Source: Eubacterium sp. (GTDB lineage: Bacteria > Bacillota > Clostridia > Lachnospirales > Lachnospiraceae). From it: a stretch of 13,859 nucleotides of DNA. Where the stretch lies: contig JAILSA010000113.1 in NCBI GenBank assembly GCA_024697885.1, positions 1 through 13,859 on the forward strand, given 5' to 3'. The notes beneath the pieces were generated by a model. It was given only the letters and a program-made list of their open reading frames with translations. It did no database searches and had not been told where the DNA came from. Shown in pieces: positions 6,495-12,970 of the stretch (position 1 is its first letter; each line of letters begins with the position of its first letter). The position numbers were made by a program, and so were the translations under genes.

Positions 6495-8099
6495 TTATCG
6501 GTCCCACTTATCACACAGATTGTTGATCTGGTCAGTAAATTTGGCCACATCCTTGTTGTTTAATCCCTCGTTTCTTCGGATTACGGATAGTAACCTCTGT
6601 CCCGCCGTCATCAGACGCTGGAACATGTCGCTGGCCCTCTTAGATGCCGCCTTCTTCTTCTGGGCTGCCACCGGCTCTGACTCGTGGACAAATTCCCCTG
6701 TAACCAGGTCAAAAATAGTTCCGGAATATGGGGCCATAGCCACATAGCCGTGATCCGTCAAGGTCCTGGTAAAGGCCTCGCAGACACTGTCCTCCCCGTG
6801 AACAACAAAAACTCTCTTTGGCGGTCTCTCCGTAAAGCCATTGACCCACTTAATAAGTCCATCCCTGTCAGCGTGACCGCTGATGCCAGAAATTTTTACA
6901 ATTTTGGCCTTGACCTCAATAGGTTCTCCAAAGAGTTTAACTTCCTCCGCTCCCTCTAAAAGGGTTCGGCCCAAGGTTCCCCTGGTCTGGTAGCCCACAA
7001 AGACAATGGTGGACTCCTCTCTCCACAGATTGTGCTTTAGGTGGTGGCGAATTCGTCCCGCCTCACACATACCGGAAGCTGACAAAATCACCTTTGGCTC
7101 TGTATTCTCATTGATGGCCTTACTGTCGTCGCTGGTAATGGACAACTGCAGGCCCGGAAAACCAATAGGGTTAATGCCCTTGTCCACAAGTTCCCTGGCC
7201 TCTCCGTCAAAGCACTCCTCGGCATTTTTGCCAAAAATATTGGTGGCCTCCACAGCCAAGGGACTGTCCACATAGACCTCAAAGTCCGGGTTTTCCTTAA
7301 TGAGCCCCTGCTCCTTAATCTGACGGATAAAGTAGAGCATCTCCTGGGTCCTGCCCACGGCAAAGCAAGGAATAACCACATTACCTCCCCGCTGGAAGGT
7401 GTCCCGAATAATGTCAGATAGTTCTCCCACATAGTCCGGATTCTGACTGTCGTGAACCCGGTCACCGTAGGTGGACTCCATTACCACATAGTCCGCCGCC
7501 TTGGTATATTTGGGATTTCGAAGAATTGGCTTATTGCTGTTACCCAAATCTCCAGAAAATACTACCGTTCTCTCCTCTTCTCCCTCCTTGGCAAAAACCT
7601 CAATGGAGGAGGAGCCCAAAAGGTGGCCCACATCCGTAAATCGAATGCTGACATTTTCATTTAGTCGAATGATCGAGTCATAGCAGCAGGGAACAAGGAG
7701 TCGGATGGCCCCCATAGCATCCTCCATGGTATAGAGGGGCTCGTAGGGCTCTCCGCCGGAGCGCTGGGCCTTGCGGTTTCGCCACTCTGCCTCAAACTGC
7801 TGTATATGGGCACTGTCTCGAAGCATAATCTGAGAGAGCTCCGAAGTGGCCTTGGTACAATATACAGGACCTCGAAAGCCCCTGGCAAAAAGCATAGGCA
7901 AAAGTCCTGTGTGATCAATGTGCGCGTGGGTAATCAAAATAAAATCCAAATCTGATGGATTGACAGGAATCTCCTGGTTCTCAAAAATATCCTGGCCCTG
8001 TTCCATTCCAATATCAATACAAAATCTGGTTTCTCCCACTTCCATGTAATGACAGCTTCCCGTAACCTCATGGTCTGCCCCAATAAATTCTAGTCTCAT
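6495..8099 (-). CDS. Beta-CASP metallo-beta-lactamase ribonuclease-like protein
   Basis: A 534-residue predicted cytoplasmic zinc-dependent nuclease of the metallo-beta-lactamase, beta-CASP group (YSH1/CPSF-like, with an RNA specificity domain). HAHIDH at residues 58-63 is the metal-binding motif. ESTYGDR, ASGMCEAGRIRHHL and VHGE are the expected later motifs, with the beta-CASP insert between. The final 60 or so residues are a charged, probably helical extension (QKKKAASKRA onward) that ordinary family members often lack. AGGAGG lies 5 bases before the ATG. The gene has its own promoter, divergent from carbamate kinase, and is followed after 19 bases by the arylsulfotransferase-like gene. 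It is not RNase J, which has a different length and motif context. The RNA target is unknown. Confidence 0.88.
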   Translation of the reverse strand: MRLEFIGADHEVTGSCHYMEVGETRFCIDIGMEQGQDIFENQEIPVNPSDLDFILITHAHIDHTGLLPMLFARGFRGPVYCTKATSELSQIMLRDSAHIQQFEAEWRNRKAQRSGGEPYEPLYTMEDAMGAIRLLVPCCYDSIIRLNENVSIRFTDVGHLLGSSSIEVFAKEGEEERTVVFSGDLGNSNKPILRNPKYTKAADYVVMESTYGDRVHDSQNPDYVGELSDIIRDTFQRGGNVVIPCFAVGRTQEMLYFIRQIKEQGLIKENPDFEVYVDSPLAVEATNIFGKNAEECFDGEARELVDKGINPIGFPGLQLSITSDDSKAINENTEPKVILSASGMCEAGRIRHHLKHNLWREESTIVFVGYQTRGTLGRTLLEGAEEVKLFGEPIEVKAKIVKISGISGHADRDGLIKWVNGFTERPPKRVFVVHGEDSVCEAFTRTLTDHGYVAMAPYSGTIFDLVTGEFVHESEPVAAQKKKAASKRASDMFQRLMTAGQRLLSVIRRNEGLNNKDVAKFTDQINNLCDKWDR

Positions 8100-8110
8100 A
8101 GCCGCCTCCT

Positions 8111-8135
8111 AACTCGCAGCAAAACACTGCGACTT
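8111..8135 (-). promoter_or_regulatory. Leader hairpin abutting the nuclease ribosome site
   Basis: On the minus strand AAGTCGCAG and CTGCGAGTT can pair around a 7-base loop: nine positions with one G-G mismatch, and a perfect 6-bp TCGCAG/CTGCGA core. The 3' arm touches the AGGAGG of the downstream gene, so folding could affect ribosome access. It has no U-run and is not a terminator. Confidence 0.4.
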
Positions 8136-8168
8136 CAAGCACAAAAACCGGTCAAAATCTATATATTT

Positions 8169-8197
8169 ATTATACTTTATTTGCCATTTAGCGTCAA
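8169..8197 (-). promoter_or_regulatory. Promoter of the nuclease / arylsulfotransferase-like unit
   Basis: The minus strand has TTGACG (8197-8192), a 17-base spacer and a perfect TATAAT (8174-8169). The predicted start is near 8162, giving a leader of about 60 bases that contains the hairpin at 8111-8135. Confidence 0.8.
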
Positions 8198-8209
8198 TAA
8201 ATTAGGTCG

Positions 8210-8238
8210 TTGAAGTTTGGCCCCTTAAATGCTATAAT
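8210..8238 (+). promoter_or_regulatory. Promoter of carbamate kinase
   Basis: The plus strand has TTGAAG (8210-8215), a 17-base spacer and a perfect TATAAT (8233-8238), so transcription should start near 8245. Its -35 box is 12 bases from the -35 box of the opposing promoter, so the two units are back-to-back. Confidence 0.8.
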
Positions 8239-8261
8239 ATAAGCACTTATTGAACTTAAGA

Positions 8262-8279
8262 GGCGGGCATTTGCCCACC
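8262..8279 (+). promoter_or_regulatory. Small GC-rich hairpin in the carbamate kinase leader
   Basis: GGGC-ATTT-GCCC forms a 4-bp stem with a four-base loop, extendable past one C-A mismatch by GG/CC. It sits just before the AAAGGAG ribosome site (8282-8288). It may be only a stabilising or spacing element. Confidence 0.25.
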
Positions 8280-8294
8280 CGAAAGGAGCATAAA

Positions 8295-9215
8295 ATGAAA
8301 GACAAAAGAATCGTAGTTGCCCTGGGAAGAAACGCCTTTGGTCAGACCTTTCCTGAGCAGCAAAAAAATGTAAAAAAAGCCGCTGAGGCCATTGCGGACT
8401 TAGTAGAACAAAAATTCGAAATCGTAATTACCCATTCCAACGGACCTCAGGTCGGCATGATCCAGACTGCCATGACTGAGTTTGCCCGCTTGGACAACAA
8501 ATATACTGTGGCACCAATGTCCCTGTGCGGCGCTATGAGCCAGGGCTACATCGGATACGACCTGCAAAATGCCATTCGCGCCGAGCTTCTCAAGCGAGGT
8601 ATTTTCAAGCCGGTCTCCACTGTCATTACCCAGGTGAGGGTGGATCCTTTTGACAAGGCCTTCCAGCACCCAACCAAGGTAATCGGCCGTCTCATGTCCA
8701 AGGAAGAGGCTGAGGCCGAGGAGGAAAAAGGAAATCATGTAGTGGCCGAGGGAGATGGCTACCGAAGAATTATTGCTTCCCCACAGCCAATCGACATCTA
8801 CGAAATCGACGCCATCCGGGCCCTGGTAAATGCAGGTCAGCTCGTAATCGCTGCCGGCGGTGGCGGAATTCCTGTAATGGAACAGGGAACCAAGCTAAAG
8901 GGCGCCAGTGCCATTATTGAAAAAGACTATACTGCAGCCAAATTGGCAGATATGATAGACGCCTCCCACCTCTTGATTTTGACCTCTCAGGAGCAGATGA
9001 CCATTGAGGACGGAAAAACTCCTCTCGGTCACTTAAGCGTAGACCAGGCCATTGATCTGATTGACAAGGGCAACTTCGACCCCATCACCAGCCTGCCAAA
9101 GATTAGCGCCTGCGTAAACTTTGTTTCCTCTGGTCAAAACCGCACCGCTATTGTCACCAAGCTTGAGGAGGCTTACCAGGGTGCCAAGGAGCGCGTGGGA
9201 ACTATTATCAAATAA
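8295..9215 (+). CDS. Carbamate kinase, divergent
   Basis: A 306-residue amino-acid-kinase-fold enzyme. The family interconverts carbamoyl phosphate plus ADP and carbamate plus ATP, usually making ATP from arginine or purine-derived carbamoyl phosphate. The ATG at 8295 follows AAAGGAG by 6 bases; a TTG at 8250 would add 15 unlikely residues. Family landmarks are NGPQVG (49-54), AMSQGYIGYDLQ, GYRRI-ASP, AAGGGGIPV, EKDYTA and SLPKI. Several normally conserved spots are changed: GGNAL is GRNAF (R12), HGNGPQVG is HSNGPQVG (S48), and the usual GSMLPK is ITSLPK. The lysines I expect to matter are kept. No arginine deiminase or ornithine carbamoyltransferase gene is adjacent. It has its own promoter and terminator, so it is a one-gene unit. 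Its exact substrate should be treated as probable only. Confidence 0.85.
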   Translation: MKDKRIVVALGRNAFGQTFPEQQKNVKKAAEAIADLVEQKFEIVITHSNGPQVGMIQTAMTEFARLDNKYTVAPMSLCGAMSQGYIGYDLQNAIRAELLKRGIFKPVSTVITQVRVDPFDKAFQHPTKVIGRLMSKEEAEAEEEKGNHVVAEGDGYRRIIASPQPIDIYEIDAIRALVNAGQLVIAAGGGGIPVMEQGTKLKGASAIIEKDYTAAKLADMIDASHLLILTSQEQMTIEDGKTPLGHLSVDQAIDLIDKGNFDPITSLPKISACVNFVSSGQNRTAIVTKLEEAYQGAKERVGTIIK

Positions 9216-9243
9216 AAAAGAAATGTCAGTACTAAGAAAGTCT

Positions 9244-9330
9244 AAAAACAGGAAGAGTCCAACCGACTCGAGACGAGGTGCATGCGCACCTAAGTCTCTC
9301 TCTGGTTGGCCTCTTCCTGTTTTATTATAC
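9244..9330 (+). terminator. Long compound hairpin ending the carbamate kinase unit
   Basis: AAAACAGGAAGAG (9245-9257) pairs perfectly with CTCTTCCTGTTTT (9311-9323). After one T/C mismatch CCAACC (9259-9264) pairs with GGTTGG (9304-9309). After an internal loop GAGAC pairs with GTCTC, and AGGTGC pairs with GCACCT around ATGC. The 3' side runs into TTTTATTATA, suitable for termination on the plus strand. A matching TTTTT on the other strand could let it work both ways. It starts about 30 bases after the stop codon. At about 80 bases it is much longer than a normal terminator, so a small structured RNA is an alternative. Confidence 0.65.
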
Positions 9331-9383
9331 TTATCTAGTGCCGACATTCCTCCCAAAAAGTCAAGACTCGCTAATTTAAACAC

Positions 9384-9429
9384 AAAAAGGAGCTGAGCAC
9401 TAACATTTTTTTAATTGTGATATGCTCCC
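9384..9429 (-). terminator. Possible weak terminator of the four-gene envelope operon
   Basis: On the minus strand GGAGC and GCTCC can pair across an AT-rich loop of about 30 bases, and TTTTT follows. It lies just after the stop of the small Cys-rich gene. The stem is short and the loop long, so termination here is uncertain. The long hairpin at 9244-9323 could act as a backup. Confidence 0.35.
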
Positions 9430-9436
9430 TTCATTC

Positions 9437-9610
9437 TTAATTTTGTTTTCTCACAATCTTGTACTCATCGTCTGTCTGATAGTAGGGACAGGACTCATAA
9501 GAGGTGGAAAAGAATCTGGCCATTTCGTCCTCATCTAGATTCACTTCACACTCACCATAGCCCTCATCGTCTAAGACATAAAACGCACAGTACTCACAAT
9601 TTGCTATCAT
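9437..9610 (-). CDS. Small four-cysteine protein, DUF6472-like
   Basis: A 57-residue acidic protein, MIANCEYCAFYVLDDEGYGE at its start and DEYKIVRKQN at its end. It has four cysteines (C5, C8, C21, C41) in a CxxC-x12-C-x19-C arrangement that could bind a metal such as zinc, plus the run EVNLDEDEMARF. From memory this fits the DUF6472 family common in Lachnospiraceae; the role is unknown. It begins 14 bases after the preceding stop codon. Its GGAGG ribosome site directly follows the stop of that gene (TGAGGAGG), which implies coupled translation. There is no signal peptide, so it is probably cytoplasmic. Confidence 0.8.
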   Translation of the reverse strand: MIANCEYCAFYVLDDEGYGECEVNLDEDEMARFFSTSYESCPYYQTDDEYKIVRKQN

Positions 9611-9624
9611 TTCAGCCGGCCTCC

Positions 9625-11070
9625 TCAGGCTTTTTTCTTTTTGCCCTTCTTCTTGTTCTTTTTCTTCTTAGCTTCTTCCCTGGCCTTTTGGGCGGCCTCC
9701 ATCTTGGCCTTTTCTTCCCAAACTCCGGTCAAATCACCGATATTTTGTCCCAAGCGCTCCCAAAAGCCCATATCCCCCGGAAGGTTAATGGCCTTTACTG
9801 AATTTTTTACCTTCAGAGGAGAAATCTCACCCTCCCTGGTAGCCAGGCTAAAAACCACCTCGCCGTAGGCCATATTTTTTCCCCCAAGGGCCAACTCCAC
9901 ATCTTCTAAATCCAGAGTCAGAGACTTGCCCGCCACCAAATCCTTGGCCATGCCAGAGGCGGTGATGGACAGGAGATTTTTCCAGTTAATTTCAAACAAA
10001 ATCGAATGGTCCTGGGTGCTAAGGCTAGTCTTAGTCTTTATAGTGCCCCGGTGGCCGTAGTAGTCGTAGGAGAATTTACAGGTCTGCTTGCAGATTTCCC
10101 TGCCCTCTTCTTCCAAATTCAGGGAAAAAGAAATGGCCTGGTTGTTAGACTCATAGGAGATCACTCTCTCGTAGACCTCCCCCTTTTGCGCCATGGCAAA
10201 AGACAGGCTACCCAAATCCTGACCATCTAACTGAAGGCTTGTCAGGGTCTTTTGCTTACCTTTCACATGAAGGCTGTAGGACTGATTTTTGCCTGCAATG
10301 GCATCCGCCCTCTGATTCACCTGGGTCAAAAGGTCAAAATTCTCATCCCTTACATTTTCATTGACCAGCTTGACAAATTCCTCCTGGTCAGCCACAAAGG
10401 ATTTTAAATCCTCCATAAAGACGTCCACGCCCTCAGGAGATAAACTCAGCAAATAGCCTTCCTCTGTGCCATTTCCCTGCTTCTGACAGCTAATCTCTCC
10501 GTCCAGGCTCTCTAACTCCTCCTGGAAAAAGTTTTTGAAGTCCTGGAAAAAACGAGTAATTAAACCAAAATTTAAGTTTTTCCCCGAGACCTGGTTTTCC
10601 CCTCTCTCCTCTGACACCGTCAGGCCGTAGAGGTCTGGCAGGGAGTACTGGAGGTTGTCCTGATCAATAAAATAATCTGCCTGAATACTTTTTCCCTGGG
10701 AATTTTCAATGTAGCCGCTGATTCTGCAGGCCTGATTTTCCCCCATGGTCTGAGCATTTACGTTGAGGCTCAAATCCTGGATTTTGGCCAGACATTCTGG
10801 CAGGTGACCATAGGCCTCCTCTTCTAGCTCTATGTCCGACAAATTAAGTTCTATGTCGCTTCCCTTGCCAAGGCAGCGAAGGATCAAATCCTGCCCCCCT
10901 AGCTGACTTGTCAAATAGGACTGTTCCATCCGGTTGGAAAACTGGGCCAAAAGCAGATAGGCATCTGCCTTTGGATCCTTCAATTTTGAAATAAAAGCAT
11001 ATCCCCCACTGCCTATTAGGACCAGGGCTCCTAAGACTAAAAGGATGCTAAAAATTTTCTTTAACTTCAC
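9625..11070 (-). CDS. Membrane-anchored protein of unknown function with polylysine tail
   Basis: I do not recognise this 481-residue protein. It starts at a GTG that overlaps the stop of the phosphatase gene (GTGA), a sign of tight coupling. MKLKK followed by a hydrophobic stretch (about residues 6-28) suggests one N-terminal anchor with the remainder outside; no lipobox is seen. The middle is built of alternating hydrophobic and polar beta-type segments in two similar-looking halves, with an acidic helical part (FFQDFKNFFQEEL) between. This resembles large clostridial surface proteins of unknown role. The last 30 residues contain 14 lysines (ending GKKKKA) and could hold anionic wall polymers if exported. 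Context with a lipid phosphatase and a secreted glycoside-hydrolase-like protein points to the envelope. Confidence 0.75.
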   Translation of the reverse strand: MKLKKIFSILLVLGALVLIGSGGYAFISKLKDPKADAYLLLAQFSNRMEQSYLTSQLGGQDLILRCLGKGSDIELNLSDIELEEEAYGHLPECLAKIQDLSLNVNAQTMGENQACRISGYIENSQGKSIQADYFIDQDNLQYSLPDLYGLTVSEERGENQVSGKNLNFGLITRFFQDFKNFFQEELESLDGEISCQKQGNGTEEGYLLSLSPEGVDVFMEDLKSFVADQEEFVKLVNENVRDENFDLLTQVNQRADAIAGKNQSYSLHVKGKQKTLTSLQLDGQDLGSLSFAMAQKGEVYERVISYESNNQAISFSLNLEEEGREICKQTCKFSYDYYGHRGTIKTKTSLSTQDHSILFEINWKNLLSITASGMAKDLVAGKSLTLDLEDVELALGGKNMAYGEVVFSLATREGEISPLKVKNSVKAINLPGDMGFWERLGQNIGDLTGVWEEKAKMEAAQKAREEAKKKKNKKKGKKKKA

Positions 11071-11615
11071 TGGACCACTTCCGCCTTTCCCTCTCGATTG
11101 TCATAGATAAATTGAACCAAACGATAGGCCAAAACTCCAAGGCAGATTCCCAATATCATTCCAGCCAAAATATCTGTTACATAGTGAACACAAAAATAGA
11201 GTCTGGATACAGAGATTACCAGGGCAAATGGCAGACACAAGAATCCCCATCTCTTCTTCCACAAAAAGGCTGTGGTAGTGGAGGCAAAGGAGGCAAAGGT
11301 GTGACCGCTTGGGAAGGAATAATCCGTTGGATTTGGAATCAAGAGCTTAATGTCTTGGTGTCTCCAGCAAGGTCTAGGTCTGGAAAAAATATTCTTTAGA
11401 AGACCATTTCCCACTAAGAGGCACAAAATCAGAGCCAGCGCCATAGCCATGCCAAGTCTTCTGGTCTTAGGCAAAAAGAAAAGAATCAGGGACAAAACAA
11501 TCCAAACCAGTCCCGCATCGCCTAAGTTTGTCATCACTTTCATAAAGGGGGTCCATATTTCATTTTGATTTCCCGCAAAAAAATACAGGACCGCTGTGTC
11601 TATTCCCTCAATCAT
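11067..11615 (-). CDS. PAP2-family membrane phosphatase
   Basis: A 182-residue integral membrane acid phosphatase. All three family motifs are present: K74 with R81-P82 in KNIFSRPRP, PSGH at 102-105, and S137-R138 with H144 and D148 in SRLYFCVHYVTD. Four to five hydrophobic segments surround them. Members of this family remove phosphate from lipids such as undecaprenyl pyrophosphate (BcrC-like) or phosphatidic acid, with the active site facing outward. The small size and the envelope context favour undecaprenyl pyrophosphate recycling, but the substrate is an inference. It starts 6 bases after the stop of the preceding gene, and its ribosome site (AAAGGA) overlaps that gene's last codons. It overlaps the next gene by 4 bases. 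Confidence 0.93.
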   Translation of the reverse strand: MIEGIDTAVLYFFAGNQNEIWTPFMKVMTNLGDAGLVWIVLSLILFFLPKTRRLGMAMALALILCLLVGNGLLKNIFSRPRPCWRHQDIKLLIPNPTDYSFPSGHTFASFASTTTAFLWKKRWGFLCLPFALVISVSRLYFCVHYVTDILAGMILGICLGVLAYRLVQFIYDNREGKAEVVQ

Positions 11616-11621
11616 TTCTAA

Positions 11622-12899
11622 CTATCCTTTCACTCTAATCCGACAAACTCTTCGCTTGCCGCCAATGTAGGCAATCACTTTGGCCTTACCCTTTTTGATT
11701 GCCTTGACTTTTCCTTTTTTTGTCACCCTTACCACACTCTTTTTGGTGGATTTAAAGGTGATATTTTTCTTGGCCCTAGATGGGCTGGCCCCAAGAACCT
11801 TTAACTTGTAGGATTTTCCCACCTTCAGGGTTTTTTTCTTCTTGTTGAGTTTAAATTTGCAGATGCTGCCCAGAAGATTTTTCACCTCTTTCCAGGCGCT
11901 AGACCGGTAGAGGGAGACATAATCATAGAGGATATAGCCCTCTGTATTTCCCGCCTTAATCTTCTTGATCATAGTGGCCAGGTTATTGGACCTTTTCTTC
12001 CAGCCCGGGTCCTCTGCCACTGTGGTAGTTCCCGCCCTGTAGAGGGCCAGGCCAATATACATAGGTCGGTCGGCTGTGTTAATCTCTCGCCAGGACTTAA
12101 GGACCTTGTCAAAGAGCTTGACCTTCTTGCCAGCCATAAGATAGCTGTTGGTCCAGTAAATCTGTGGGGCCACATAGTCCACATAGCCGTCCTCTGACAG
12201 CCAGGTCTTAACATCGGCGCCGATGGTGGCATTGTAGCTGAGATTACCTGCCGGACTAATGCCAAAGGCCACAGACTTATCCGCCTCCTTCACTGCCTTG
12301 TAGACAGTCTGAATCATGGCATTGGTGTTTTTGTATTTTTTCTTCTTGGCAACCTTGGCATACTTCTTTATATTGGTGGGATAAAAATAATCGTCCATGT
12401 GGATGCCGTCCACGTCGTAGTTCTTTACGATTTCTTCCGCCTGACCCGCAATTTTTTCAATGGTGGACTCCTTGGCCGGATTCAAAATCTTGCTGGAGCT
12501 AATGCGGTAAGGATTCATCCAGGCGTGGAATTTTAAGCCCTTTTTGTGGGCTTCCTCCACCAAAATCTTCAGGGGGTCATAGGTCGGAGCAGATGCCCCA
12601 TTCAAAAATGTCTTGCTCCAGGAAACGAGGTCTGATTCATAAATCGCATCGTTGTGGGAGCGGACATGAAAAAATACATTGTTGCACCCATTGGCCTTGA
12701 TTTTGGAAAAAAGGTCTCTTGCATTGGCCCTAAAGGTGGTCTCAGACTTATTTCCTGTCAGGCCTATTTCCTTAAATTCAAAAACGGAAACCCACACTCC
12801 ACGCATGGATAGGCTGCCGGCCTGAGCCGTCTTTTCCCCCATTAGGAGCCCCAAGCACAAAAGCATTACAAAAAGTGGCAACAAGTATGTCTTTTTCAA
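11622..12899 (-). CDS. Secreted GHL10 (DUF187)-type glycoside-hydrolase-like protein with Ig-like tail
   Basis: A secreted protein of 425 residues from the preferred TTG start (MKKTYLLPLF). Residues 1-27 form a signal peptide ending AQA, followed by the mature domain from MRGVWVSVFEF. A TIM-barrel-type GHL10 domain covers about 32-340, with family segments FHVRSHNDAIYES, GLKFHAWMNPYR and DGIHMDDYFYP; the acidic residues of the last are plausible catalytic groups. A final 75-residue Ig-like (BIG2-type) domain is very basic, about 23 Lys and 6 Arg, and may hold the wall. An ATG at 12932 would add 11 residues, but it lies at about the predicted transcript start and has no good ribosome site, whereas AAAAGGA precedes the TTG by 11 bases. 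The substrate is unknown. It leads the operon with PAP2 phosphatase. Confidence 0.85.
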   Translation of the reverse strand: MKKTYLLPLFVMLLCLGLLMGEKTAQAGSLSMRGVWVSVFEFKEIGLTGNKSETTFRANARDLFSKIKANGCNNVFFHVRSHNDAIYESDLVSWSKTFLNGASAPTYDPLKILVEEAHKKGLKFHAWMNPYRISSSKILNPAKESTIEKIAGQAEEIVKNYDVDGIHMDDYFYPTNIKKYAKVAKKKKYKNTNAMIQTVYKAVKEADKSVAFGISPAGNLSYNATIGADVKTWLSEDGYVDYVAPQIYWTNSYLMAGKKVKLFDKVLKSWREINTADRPMYIGLALYRAGTTTVAEDPGWKKRSNNLATMIKKIKAGNTEGYILYDYVSLYRSSAWKEVKNLLGSICKFKLNKKKKTLKVGKSYKLKVLGASPSRAKKNITFKSTKKSVVRVTKKGKVKAIKKGKAKVIAYIGGKRRVCRIRVKG

Positions 12900-12910
12900 A
12901 ATAATCACAA

Positions 12911-12917
12911 TCCTTTT
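12911..12917 (-). promoter_or_regulatory. Ribosome site favouring the TTG start of the GHL10 gene
   Basis: The minus strand reads AAAAGGA followed after 11 bases by TTG. The spacing is a little long, but it is the only purine-rich site near either candidate start, and the resulting protein begins with a typical MKK signal peptide. Confidence 0.5.
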
Positions 12918-12930
12918 CTCATTTTTTTCC

Positions 12931-12943
12931 ATAACTAAGTTAT
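12931..12943. promoter_or_regulatory. Palindrome over the GHL10 operon start region, possible operator
   Basis: ATAACT-A-AGTTAT is a perfect 13-base inverted repeat (6-base arms, one central base). It overlaps the downstream edge of the predicted -10 box and the expected transcript start, a good place for a repressor. It is short and AT-rich, so chance is possible. Confidence 0.3.
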
Positions 12944-12970
12944 TTTACCCCAAAAAATGATTTTCTTCAA
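12942..12970 (-). promoter_or_regulatory. Promoter of the four-gene envelope operon
   Basis: On the minus strand TTGAAG (12970-12965), a 17-base spacer and TAAAAT (12947-12942) lie immediately after the stop of the ABC transporter gene. The predicted start is near 12935, which places the ATG at 12932 essentially at the transcript start and supports the later TTG start. Confidence 0.6.

Noticed and set aside
7088..7465. 125-residue overlapping frame on the minus strand within the nuclease gene
   Set aside because: It is an out-of-frame shadow of a well-supported gene, with an Arg/Pro/Trp-rich unnatural composition.
8250..8294. TTG start giving carbamate kinase 15 extra residues
   Set aside because: The added residues do not resemble the family, and the ATG at 8295 has a strong ribosome site.
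9033..9383. 116-residue minus-strand frame with GGAGGA near an internal ATG
   Set aside because: It runs antisense through the carbamate kinase end and the long hairpin, with low-complexity and unrecognised sequence. The nearby minus-strand TATAAT has no -35 box.
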